Assembly (NCBI GenBank): GCA_002403305.1
Contig: DHHM01000010.1
Location: 1 to 64,000, forward strand
Source of the DNA: Bacteroidales bacterium UBA4772
GTDB taxonomy: Bacteria > Bacteroidota > Bacteroidia > Bacteroidales > VadinHA17
Reading direction: 5' to 3'
DNA length: 64,000 bases
A program made the position numbers and the translations under genes. Positions within the stretch are counted from its first letter, which is position 1. The number at the start of each line of letters is the position of its first letter. The notes under the pieces are model-generated. The model was not told the DNA's origin. It worked only from the letters and a program-made list of their open reading frames with translations, and ran no database searches. Positions 54,183 to 62,237 of this stretch are shown here, in pieces.

Positions 54183-54190
54183 CAAACATA
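54183..54190 (-). promoter_or_regulatory. TlpA-like gene promoter -7 box
   Basis: The minus strand reads TATGTTTG, a perfect TAnnTTTG, 43 bases before the ATG at 54139 and downstream of the meaB stop. Confidence 0.45.
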
Positions 54191-54264
54191 CATAAAAACA
54201 GTCGGTCTTCACACATTCAAGACAAAATCGGCATGATTTTCGGAGGAAAAAGTGGAATATTTGA

Positions 54265-55365
54265 TTATCGGCAATTGCTGCTGAAGTATTTGTCGAGCAG
54301 CATCAGTGCCGGCTTGTAGGATGTAACTTCGCCTTCGCGAAGCTGTTTCTCCAGTTCGGGCAGCAGTGCCATCACCTCCGGATGGTTGTAGAATGAGAAC
54401 TTAAGAGTGTCTATAATGGTTTCATGCATTCTTGTGACCGCCTGTTCCCTCCTTCTCTCCCAGAACCACCCGTTGCCCTTGGTCAGGCTGACGTAATCAC
54501 GCACCGTCTCCCAGACATCAGTAATACCTGTCTTCTCAACTGACGAGCAGGTCATCACCCCGGGGATCCACTTTGAGAGTGCGGGAGGAAACAGATGCAG
54601 GGCATTCTTGTACTCCACCCTTGCCATCTCGGCCTTTTGCCTGTTGTTGCCGTCGGCCTTGGTTATGATTATAGTGTCTGCCATCTCCATAATTCCGCGC
54701 TTGATACCCTGCAGCTCATCGCCGGCGCCGGCAAGCATGAGCAACAGGAAGAAATCGACCATGGAGTGTGCGGCAGTCTCTGACTGGCCTACGCCCACTG
54801 TCTCGACAATTATCGTGTCAAACCCGGCGGCCTCGCAGAGGATTATGGTCTCACGCGTCTTGCGTGCCACCCCGCCGAGAGTACCTGCTGCCGGTGACGG
54901 CCTTATGAAGGCATCAGGGTCAAGGCTCAGCTGCTCCATCCTTGTCTTGTCGCCCATGATGCTGCCCTTGCTCTGCTGGCTGCTGGGGTCAATGGCCAGC
55001 ACTGCAAGGCGCCTGCCGTAGTGACGCGTAAGCATGGTGCCAAAGGTGTCGATGAATGTGCTTTTCCCCGCTCCCGGAACACCGGTAATACCGAGCCTGA
55101 CAGAGCGGGAGCTGGCAGGCAGACAACGTTCCACCACCGCCTGGGCTAAATCGTAATGCTCCGGCAGTGAGCTTTCTATTAGTGTTATGGCCTGACTGAG
55201 AATGGTACGGTTGCCACGCAGGATGCCATCGGCATAATCATCAGCAGTGAGCTGTTTTTTCCTGTTTCGCCTGAGACGGTCAGCCATATCGGGGTTGATG
55301 CTCGGGGGCTGCACAACTCCCTTTTGAACCGAAAGTGCTCCGGCCTGACCCTTTTCCCTGCTCAT
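54265..55365 (-). CDS. meaB: methylmalonyl-CoA mutase-associated GTPase MeaB
   Basis: The 366-residue G3E-type GTPase has P-loop GVPGAGKSTFIDTFG, VLAIDPSSQQSKGSIMGDKT, ETVGVGQSETAAHSMVDFFL and TKADGNNRQKAE. MeaB protects and loads adenosylcobalamin into methylmalonyl-CoA mutase and is often misnamed ArgK or LAO transporter kinase. The mutase is not in this window. ATG 55365 is chosen; an in-frame TTG at 55416 would overlap the upstream gene. The N-terminal 40 residues before the conserved domain look variable. It lies 25 bases after the DUF1573 gene. Confidence 0.9.
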   Translation of the reverse strand: MSREKGQAGALSVQKGVVQPPSINPDMADRLRRNRKKQLTADDYADGILRGNRTILSQAITLIESSLPEHYDLAQAVVERCLPASSRSVRLGITGVPGAGKSTFIDTFGTMLTRHYGRRLAVLAIDPSSQQSKGSIMGDKTRMEQLSLDPDAFIRPSPAAGTLGGVARKTRETIILCEAAGFDTIIVETVGVGQSETAAHSMVDFFLLLMLAGAGDELQGIKRGIMEMADTIIITKADGNNRQKAEMARVEYKNALHLFPPALSKWIPGVMTCSSVEKTGITDVWETVRDYVSLTKGNGWFWERRREQAVTRMHETIIDTLKFSFYNHPEVMALLPELEKQLREGEVTSYKPALMLLDKYFSSNCR

Positions 55366-55390
55366 CTCCTTCCTGTCCCCCGGCTCTCCT

Positions 55391-56482
55391 TTACTTTGCT
55401 GAACCCTCCTCCACAAGAACCTGACCCTTGATCATCAGCATAACCTCCGAATTCTTGGGATCATTGGTGTAGATGAAGATGTTCTTGTATATCTGTCCTT
55501 TGTACCCGCCGGAATTGAATCTGGCCTTGATGGAACCCTGAGCGCCCGGTTTGATCACATTCTCGGTGGGCATCAGTGCCGTGCATCCGCACCCCGACTT
55601 GACATGCCTGATTATCAGATCACTCTTGCCCTCGTTGGTGAATTTGAATTCAACATCGGCAGAGGATTTCTGTTTGATGGTCCCGAAATTGACTGAGTTC
55701 GACTCCAGCTTCAGCACGGGCGCATTGGCCAGTTCCTGGCTGCTCAGTCCTGAAAAGTCCTCAACAAGGTTTGCAGAGACATAGAGATAAATGTTCTTCT
55801 GCTGCTCTCCGTTTACCTTAAGGCGGATGAGGTCATTGACATTACCCCAGCTGCTGCTGTTGAGTTTTGCATCATAGCTGCCCTCTATCACCCCTTTCTC
55901 ACCAGGCTTCAGTGTGGCCGGGTTCATCTTCAGCGACAGGTGTGCGGGGACACCTTCAAACTCGACCGTTGCCGGTTCCTTCGAGGTGTTGATGACGGGC
56001 ATCACCCTGATCTTCTTTTCGTTCTTTTTCGTGGTTGTGAAAGCCAGATGGTTCGACTGAAACCTTACCGGCCCCACGGCAAAGGTGTAGATCTCTTCCA
56101 CGGTCTTCTCGCGAGGCACTACCTGTCCCTCAATGATGAGTACGTTGACAGGTGGCTTGGCGTTGGTGTAGACCGAGATGCTCTTGGCAAAGCGGCTGCT
56201 GTAACCACGGGGGTCAAAGTCCGCCGTGACAAAACCCTTGCCTCCGGGAGGAACAGGCGCTTTGGTATAATCAGATGCCGTGCATCCGCATGAGGGTTGT
56301 ACCCTGGTGATGACAAGAACGGAATCGCCGGTGTTGGTGAAGTTGAAAACCGCCTTCTGCTTCCCGGCCTCCTCCTTTATCGTCCCGTAATTATGACGCG
56401 TATCTGCAAACTGAATCCTGGGCTGTGCCCATAACCCGGCAGCAAATAATAACAAAACAACAGCTGATAAAATCCTTTTCAT
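55391..56482 (-). CDS. exported DUF1573 repeat protein
   Basis: The 363-residue protein has a signal peptide (ILSAVVLLLFAAGLWAQ) and two DUF1573 Ig-like domains, each with a conserved Cys-Gly-Cys: RVQPSCGCTASDYTKAPVPP near residue 65 and HVKSGCGCTALMPTENVIKP near 300. A further beta-sandwich lies between them. The family is abundant in Bacteroidota and of unknown role, likely envelope-associated. ATG 56482 is preferred over an in-frame TTG two codons earlier. It is followed closely by meaB on the same strand, but no functional link is evident. Confidence 0.82.
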   Translation of the reverse strand: MKRILSAVVLLLFAAGLWAQPRIQFADTRHNYGTIKEEAGKQKAVFNFTNTGDSVLVITRVQPSCGCTASDYTKAPVPPGGKGFVTADFDPRGYSSRFAKSISVYTNAKPPVNVLIIEGQVVPREKTVEEIYTFAVGPVRFQSNHLAFTTTKKNEKKIRVMPVINTSKEPATVEFEGVPAHLSLKMNPATLKPGEKGVIEGSYDAKLNSSSWGNVNDLIRLKVNGEQQKNIYLYVSANLVEDFSGLSSQELANAPVLKLESNSVNFGTIKQKSSADVEFKFTNEGKSDLIIRHVKSGCGCTALMPTENVIKPGAQGSIKARFNSGGYKGQIYKNIFIYTNDPKNSEVMLMIKGQVLVEEGSAK

Positions 56483-56582
56483 ATTCAAACTTATTTTATT
56501 ACCTGGTCAGACGTCAGGTTGATTTCTGGTTACACTTGACATAACAAAGATCAAGCCAGTTATATTGCATCAGAATCAGCTC

Positions 56583-56590
56583 CAAAAATA
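56583..56590 (-). promoter_or_regulatory. putative DUF1573-meaB promoter -7 box
   Basis: The minus strand reads TATTTTTG, a perfect TAnnTTTG, about 100 bases before the ATG at 56482. Confidence 0.35.
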
Positions 56591-56632
56591 ATAAAAATCA
56601 ACAAGGCTCTGTATTTTTATTGGTTATTCCAT

Positions 56633-56640
56633 TAGTTTTG
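56633..56640 (+). promoter_or_regulatory. promoter of the large Omp85-like gene
   Basis: TAGTTTTG is a perfect -7 box. It places the transcript start at about 56647. That would make the upstream ATG at 56649 practically leaderless, which favours the signal-peptide ATG at 56706. Confidence 0.45.
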
Positions 56641-56705
56641 CCATACGGATGTCTGCCTTTGGAACAGATTTTGCTGAAATCGCAAGGTGCAGTTCCGTTT
56701 TGCCT

Positions 56706-59700
56706 ATGCGCTTGAAAAGTCCCGTCATACTTGCACTTGCAACCCTCCTGCTGCTGACTGCCTTGCCGGCATCAGGACAGTTCTACAACGGTATGCAGAT
56801 GACCTTCGGCAAGAACCGTGTGCAGCACAGAGACTTCTACTGGACCTATTTCAGGTTTGATGATATAGACTGCTATTACAATGAGTTTGGTCGCGAGGTA
56901 GCTGAGTATGCCTCAGTGGTGGCGGAGCAGAAGCTGAACGAGATAGAGGACTACTTCGACTACACCCTCGACAAGCGCCTGATACTCATAGTATACAACA
57001 AGAAGAACGATTACCGGCAGAGCAATATCGGACTTATCTCAGCCGAGGAGGACTACAACGTCGGAGGCTACAGCCGCGTCATCAAGAACAAGGTGATGCT
57101 ATGGTTCAACGGAGACCATGAAGAGTTCAACAAGGTGATCGCGTCGGCAATAGCCGAGGTGGTGGTATATGAGATGCTTTACAATGCCGATGTCCGAGAC
57201 AGGACCACCAGCAGCTCCCGGATACAGATACCCGACTGGTACATCAAGGGACTCATTAACTACGTAGCCTTCGGATGGGACAGTGAGACCGACAACCGTG
57301 TCAGGGACGGGTTTGAGAACGGCAGATACAGAAACCTCGATAACCTCGAGTACGAAGAGGCTGTCTATGCAGGGCACTCATTCTGGAAATACATAGGCGA
57401 GACCTACGGCGATGCCATCATACCCAATATCATCTATCTGTCAAAGATCTACAAGAATATTGAGGACGGATTTTTATACGGGCTGGGGAAGAGCATTAAG
57501 GACACCTACCGTGACTGGAAGGATTTCTATGCAGAGTATTACAGTGTCAAACCGGGTGAAGAGTACAGGAAACCGCCCGAGATCAGAAAGTCAAAGCCCC
57601 GGGAGCGCTATACATCGGTGAAGATCAGTCCCGACGGACGAATGATAGCCTATGTCTCCAACGACTGGGGCAAGCGAAAGATCTGGATATATGACACCTC
57701 CACCGGCAAATCGAGAAAGATATTTACCGCTGAGCCAAAGTATGAACAGTCGGTTGACCACACCTACCCCGTGATTACCTGGCACCCCGGAGGCCAGATA
57801 CTGACCTTCACCAATGAGGAGAAGGGCGGCGTGGAGCTCTACTTCTACCGCACCGACCTGAAGAACATGGAGCAGCGAACCATGCCCTTCTTTGAGAAGG
57901 TGCTCTCACTCTCCTACTCACCCGACGGCACCCGCCTGCTGGTTTCTGCCATCATCAACGGCATGACCGATCTCTATCTCCACACTATTATCAGCGGCAC
58001 CAACGAGCGCCTGACCTATGACGTGGCCGATGACTTTGACCCCTCATTCATCAGGGGAAAGGATGAGACCATAATCTTCTCTTCAAACAGGCTTACCGAC
58101 ACCCTCACCAACAGGGGTGATCCTCAGGAGGAGACAGGACTTACCTTCAATCTCTTTACCTATGACCTTAAATCCCGGGGTAACATGCTCACAAGGCTTG
58201 ATGAGGGCACGCTCAACGATTACCTTGTCCCGATGCAGGCCTCTGCCCTCTCCACGGGTTATATCAGCAACGGCAACGGTATCCTGAATTATTACGATGC
58301 CACCGTTGACAGCTCCATCGCCTTCATTGACACAGCCCTTCATTACATGTTCTTCATCGACGGGCGCCAGGCAACAGATTTCCCCCGCAACCTGGAAGCC
58401 TTTGACAGGAACGGAGGGCAGGATGCTGCCGTGATCTTCGACAACGGACGCTACAGGCTCCACGCAGGTGCGACAGGTGACGCGCCACAGGTCAGGGAGA
58501 ATGAGATACTCACCACATCCTGGCGCGAGGAGGAGACAGCCATGCTGAGGGCCGCCGACAGTATCAACCGTATCAGGGACTGGCTCCTGGCCGAAAGGGC
58601 ACGTATGAACGACACTCTCGAAAAACCACTCTACGAGTACTATGCGGCCGACGAACCCATCGACTTCCGCAATTATGTGTTCGAAAAAGAGAAGGAGAAC
58701 TTCTACGAGCTGCAATGGCGGAAGGATTACATGGATATAGACCTTGATACCTCAAGGATGCCGATGCCCACTGCCCTGGTTTACAGGCCTGCCTTCTACA
58801 ATAACTACACTGCCACACAGATAGACTTCAACTTCCTGAACAACACCTACCAGGCATACAACGGCGGAGCCCCCTACTTCAATCCCGGCCTCAACATGCT
58901 CTTCAAGATAGGCACCATAGACCTCTTTGAGGACTACCGCATTACAGGGGGGTTCAGGTTCTCCGGCAACTTCGACAGTAACGAGTACCTGGTCAGCCTG
59001 GAGGCCCTCAGGGGAAAGTTTGATAAGCAGTTACTGTTTCATAAGCAGTCGTTTGACAGCTACAATGACACTCTCTATTACAAGATAAAGAGCTACACCA
59101 CCTATGGCTCTCTCAGGAAGCCGTTGAGCGCAGTGCTTGCCCTGAAGGGAACCCTCACCTACCGCTATGACAATTACGTCATCCAGTCGACAGACCAGGC
59201 CAGCCTCATGGCTCCCTCATCAGACCGCCACTGGGCAGGATTGAAGGGCGAGGTGATATATGACAATACCCGCAGGCGCACCATTAACATATACTACGGG
59301 ACGAGATTCAAGGTGTTCGGAGAATACTACAGGGAGATTACCGAAAGAAAAAGCGACATGTTCGTTCTCGGTGCCGATTTCAGGCACTATCAGAAGATCC
59401 ACCGCGACCTGATCTGGGCAAACAGGTTCGCGGCAAGCACCTCATTCGGTCCTTCACGACTTATCTATTATATGGGCGGCGTCGACAACTGGATGGGCTA
59501 CCTCTTCAACAAGGTGCCCATGTTCGACCAGACCATCCCGGTCAATCCCAGTGTCAACTACGGCTTCCAGGCACTGGCGACCAATATGAGGGGATTTACC
59601 CAGAACATCCGCAACGGCAGCAACTTTGCACTGATAAACAGCGAGATCCGCTGGCCGGTGGTGAGATATTTTGCAGGTCACCCCCTCCGCTCCAATCTCC

Positions 59701-59978
59701 TCAACAGCCTCCAGATTGTCGGCTTCTATGATATTGGCATGGCCTGGTCAGGATGGGACCCGTGGGGCAATGAAAACTACTGGAATGACAAGGTGGTGCG
59801 CAACGGTCCCGTGGTGGTAAGACTCGATGCCATGCGCAATCCCCTGGTGCAGGGTTTCGGCGGAGGCTTAAGGGCACAGCTCTTCGGTTATTTCGTCAGG
59901 GGTGACATCGCATGGGGCATAGATAACGGCTACCTCCTGCCGAAAATATTCTACCTCTCGTTCAGCCTCGATTTCTGA
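56706..59978 (+). CDS. peptidase-MA-like/TolB propeller/Omp85 barrel protein
   Basis: The protein has 1090 residues from ATG 56706, which gives a signal peptide (LKSPVILALATLLLLTALPA). Residues about 25-260 resemble the peptidase MA-like (gluzincin) fold (LIVYNKKNDYRQSNIGLISA, IPDWYIKGLINYVAFGWDSE). The position where HExxH would stand reads AIAEVVVYEML, so zinc catalysis seems lost. About 290-520 carries TolB/WD40-like repeats (YTSVKISPDGRMIAYVSNDW, VLSLSYSPDGTRLLVSA). The C-terminal third is an Omp85/surface-antigen barrel (GYLFNKVPMFDQT, GFGGGLRAQLFGYFVRGDIA, FYLSFSLDF). It is probably an outer-membrane protein with a periplasmic sensor or chaperone portion. Function unknown. Confidence 0.72.
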   Translation: MRLKSPVILALATLLLLTALPASGQFYNGMQMTFGKNRVQHRDFYWTYFRFDDIDCYYNEFGREVAEYASVVAEQKLNEIEDYFDYTLDKRLILIVYNKKNDYRQSNIGLISAEEDYNVGGYSRVIKNKVMLWFNGDHEEFNKVIASAIAEVVVYEMLYNADVRDRTTSSSRIQIPDWYIKGLINYVAFGWDSETDNRVRDGFENGRYRNLDNLEYEEAVYAGHSFWKYIGETYGDAIIPNIIYLSKIYKNIEDGFLYGLGKSIKDTYRDWKDFYAEYYSVKPGEEYRKPPEIRKSKPRERYTSVKISPDGRMIAYVSNDWGKRKIWIYDTSTGKSRKIFTAEPKYEQSVDHTYPVITWHPGGQILTFTNEEKGGVELYFYRTDLKNMEQRTMPFFEKVLSLSYSPDGTRLLVSAIINGMTDLYLHTIISGTNERLTYDVADDFDPSFIRGKDETIIFSSNRLTDTLTNRGDPQEETGLTFNLFTYDLKSRGNMLTRLDEGTLNDYLVPMQASALSTGYISNGNGILNYYDATVDSSIAFIDTALHYMFFIDGRQATDFPRNLEAFDRNGGQDAAVIFDNGRYRLHAGATGDAPQVRENEILTTSWREEETAMLRAADSINRIRDWLLAERARMNDTLEKPLYEYYAADEPIDFRNYVFEKEKENFYELQWRKDYMDIDLDTSRMPMPTALVYRPAFYNNYTATQIDFNFLNNTYQAYNGGAPYFNPGLNMLFKIGTIDLFEDYRITGGFRFSGNFDSNEYLVSLEALRGKFDKQLLFHKQSFDSYNDTLYYKIKSYTTYGSLRKPLSAVLALKGTLTYRYDNYVIQSTDQASLMAPSSDRHWAGLKGEVIYDNTRRRTINIYYGTRFKVFGEYYREITERKSDMFVLGADFRHYQKIHRDLIWANRFAASTSFGPSRLIYYMGGVDNWMGYLFNKVPMFDQTIPVNPSVNYGFQALATNMRGFTQNIRNGSNFALINSEIRWPVVRYFAGHPLRSNLLNSLQIVGFYDIGMAWSGWDPWGNENYWNDKVVRNGPVVVRLDAMRNPLVQGFGGGLRAQLFGYFVRGDIAWGIDNGYLLPKIFYLSFSLDF

Positions 59979-60199
59979 TCCCTGAATAAACCGGCCCCTC
60001 AATGCCCGAAATCCTTGAAAAAGTAGCGGCAAAACGTCTTCTACAAGGGGTCTGGCCGGCTCCGGCAGAGCTTGCGGGTAATGACTGGCATCATATTTGA
60101 ATAGCAGATATGCAAGGGCAAATTTTATCAGAATTTGGTTAGGAACTTTATAAAATAAAAGATAATTTTACGCCCGTAATCTTTAAAACAAATTCTATA

Positions 60200-60367
60200 A
60201 TGGCTTACAAAATTACAGATGACTGCACAGCTTGCGGAACCTGCATAGATGAATGTCCGGTTGAGGCTATCTCTGAGGGAGATATCTACGTGATCGACCC
60301 CGATATATGTACCGATTGTGGTGCCTGCGCCGACGTATGCCCTGTAGAGGCAATTCATCCGGATTAA
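60200..60367 (+). CDS. 2[4Fe-4S] ferredoxin
   Basis: This 55-residue protein has two clostridial-type cluster motifs: CTACGTCIDECPVEAI (CxxCxxCxxxCP) and CTDCGACADVCPVEAIHPD. It begins MAYKITDD. Such ferredoxins carry low-potential electrons for pyruvate:ferredoxin oxidoreductase, hydrogenases or Rnf and support an anaerobic lifestyle. The preceding 221 bases contain no other gene. The gene is followed 27 bases later by a strong terminator, so it is monocistronic. Confidence 0.95.
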   Translation: MAYKITDDCTACGTCIDECPVEAISEGDIYVIDPDICTDCGACADVCPVEAIHPD

Positions 60368-60393
60368 ACCGCATTCGCTTTTTATGGAAACCG

Positions 60394-60425
60394 GAAGCTG
60401 TCTGAGAGGGCAGCTTCTTTTTTTT
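60394..60425 (+). terminator. intrinsic terminator of the ferredoxin gene
   Basis: GAAGCTG (60394-60400) pairs with CAGCTTC (60411-60417) over 7 bp around a 10-base loop and is followed by eight T residues. The element ends 4 bases before the converging gldB stop. Confidence 0.85.
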
Positions 60426-60428
60426 GCA

Positions 60429-61457
60429 TCAGTCAGGATTATACCTGGCGCCGCTGAGGATAGCCTGGCAATCGGCCATGCTCATCAGCTCCTCCATCGT
60501 CACCGAGGGATTGCCGTTCATGTACTTCTCTATTATCCTGAAACCGATCCAGACTATTGCCCTGCCGGGCGACTCCTCCGAAAAATAGGTGGTGAACGGC
60601 GCCTCGCCTGTAAACTTGCGTATCAGGAAACCGTCAGTGGAGAAGAGCAAGTCATGCCCGACAAGATACTCCCACATCTCACTCTCCCCCTGCCTGCAGA
60701 AATCCAGCTGGGCTCCCGTATAGCCGTGAAGCAGGGTGTCTGCAACAGACGGCATCATACGTTTTGTGAAATAGACCAGCTTGGCCTCATGCAGCATGGA
60801 GTTGAGAAGATTCCTGGTACCGTACCCGATCTCCCTGTAATCCCACTCCGTCGATGCCCACGCATACATACAGTCGCCGGCAGCATGGGCAGGTGTCATC
60901 TTGCGTGCCTGGTAACTGTAAATGCCAAGAGAAGGATAATATTTCGAATCAGCACCAAGGTAACGGTCAAGACTTACCATCAGAAGTGAGTCATCGACGA
61001 TTATGCTGTTGTTGAAAACGGAGATGCAGGTGATAACCTCGGGTACCACCCTGTCAGGAAAGTAATATTTGTAATGCCTGAAGGCCCCTTCAAGCTCCTT
61101 CTCAAGGTTTTTATTGTCGGGAAAAACGCGTTTCACATCATCCCACAGTTCCAGGTTGCGCAGGTCGGTCGCAAAAAGGATAAAGGCCGAGGGCCATCTC
61201 TCATCGCTGATATCTCCGAGTCCGATGACACTACTGTAGGTATTCAGGGCACTGCCATACTCCTGCTTCAGCGACTCAGCCCTGGCAGCCAGCTCATTCG
61301 GCGGAGTCTCAAAAATGGCGCTGCCAAGATCCCTGACTTCCAGGTCACACTCAATACCGGAGAGATCAACCCTGTAGGGATCACGGTGGCATGAGATGAG
61401 TGAAGCCAGTAGCAGCAGGGCAGCGAGGAGAGAAGTCAGTGAAAGTCTGTTGGTCAT
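60429..61457 (-). CDS. gldB: GldB-like gliding-motility lipoprotein
   Basis: The 342-residue lipoprotein (signal SLLAALLLLASLISC) matches GldB, a Bacteroidota lipoprotein required for gliding in Flavobacterium but also found in non-gliding relatives. Motifs include RVVPEVITCISVFNNSIIVD, LDRYLGADSKYYPSLGIYSY, NLLNSMLHEAKLVYFTKRMM and AIVWIGFRIIEKYMNGNPSV. The fold resembles DUF2268 peptidases; the segment HEAKLVYF replaces a canonical HExxH. ATG 61457 is chosen because the signal peptide follows. It is divergent from the barrel gene at 61532. Confidence 0.8.
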   Translation of the reverse strand: MTNRLSLTSLLAALLLLASLISCHRDPYRVDLSGIECDLEVRDLGSAIFETPPNELAARAESLKQEYGSALNTYSSVIGLGDISDERWPSAFILFATDLRNLELWDDVKRVFPDNKNLEKELEGAFRHYKYYFPDRVVPEVITCISVFNNSIIVDDSLLMVSLDRYLGADSKYYPSLGIYSYQARKMTPAHAAGDCMYAWASTEWDYREIGYGTRNLLNSMLHEAKLVYFTKRMMPSVADTLLHGYTGAQLDFCRQGESEMWEYLVGHDLLFSTDGFLIRKFTGEAPFTTYFSEESPGRAIVWIGFRIIEKYMNGNPSVTMEELMSMADCQAILSGARYNPD

Positions 61458-61504
61458 ATGCAACGGAATAAGATCTTTTTTCGCAAAATAAGGACATTTA
61501 TTTA

Positions 61505-61512
61505 TAATTTTG
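61505..61512 (+). promoter_or_regulatory. promoter of the barrel-nadE pair
   Basis: TAATTTTG is a perfect -7 box, 20 bases before the ATG at 61532. The -33 element is weak. Confidence 0.5.
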
Positions 61513-61531
61513 AGCGGCAAACTACGAGAAG

Positions 61532-62227
61532 ATGAACAAAACAATCAAACTGTCGGTTCCCAGGACTCTGGCTGTTGCAGCACTGATCATTGCACCCGTG
61601 TGCCTTTCGGCCCAGGAACTGGAATTTGCCGTTCATGCTGACCCTGTTATCTCATGGATGGGCTCAAACGAATCGGAATACAGGGGAGAAGGAGCAAAAG
61701 CCGGTTTTGACATCGGACTGAATGTACTTCATTTCTTTGCTGACAACTATGCCATATCATCAGGACTGAGCTTTCTCTCAGCAGGCGGGAGGCAGAGCAC
61801 AGACGAGGAACATACACTTGTCTTCACCAACTTCAACGAGCAGCTGGATCCGGGAACTGAGGTACGGTATAACATCCACTACCTGAATATCCCTGCCGGA
61901 ATACGGCTGCAGCCCAACCAGGTGGGCTACCTGACATACTTCACTGACCTGGGATTCGATATCAGAATGCGGATCAAGTCGACCGTTGACGTGCCGGCTA
62001 TCGATATCAGGCATGAAAACGCAAAGAACGAGGTATACGGCATCAATGCCGGATGGCATATAGGCATCGGAATTGAATATGAGCTGGCTATAGACGCTTC
62101 TATCGTTGCGGGACTGGGCTATGCCCAGGATTTCTTCGACATAACCAAAGACCTGGAGGATGCGAACCAGCTCGACGACAGGTCGGGTATCAGGATGGTA
62201 AAGATCAGGCTGGGATTTAAATTCTGA
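61532..62227 (+). CDS. small outer-membrane beta-barrel protein
   Basis: The 231-residue protein has a signal peptide (TLAVAALIIAPVCLSAQ) and the PF13568-type barrel pattern with alternating hydrophobic strands: AGFDIGLNVLHFFADNYAIS, YNIHYLNIPAGIRLQPNQ, AGWHIGIGIEYELAIDASIV and a C-terminal MVKIRLGFKF ending in Phe, as BAM substrates do. Function unknown; PorT-like barrels of type IX secretion share the fold. The stop lies 10 bases before nadE, so the two are probably co-transcribed. Confidence 0.75.
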   Translation: MNKTIKLSVPRTLAVAALIIAPVCLSAQELEFAVHADPVISWMGSNESEYRGEGAKAGFDIGLNVLHFFADNYAISSGLSFLSAGGRQSTDEEHTLVFTNFNEQLDPGTEVRYNIHYLNIPAGIRLQPNQVGYLTYFTDLGFDIRMRIKSTVDVPAIDIRHENAKNEVYGINAGWHIGIGIEYELAIDASIVAGLGYAQDFFDITKDLEDANQLDDRSGIRMVKIRLGFKF

Positions 62228-62237
62228 ACATCCGGCA

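Noticed and set aside
54265..55365. Annotation as ArgK / LAO transport kinase
   Set aside because: This family is the MeaB chaperone GTPase. The transport-kinase name is historical.
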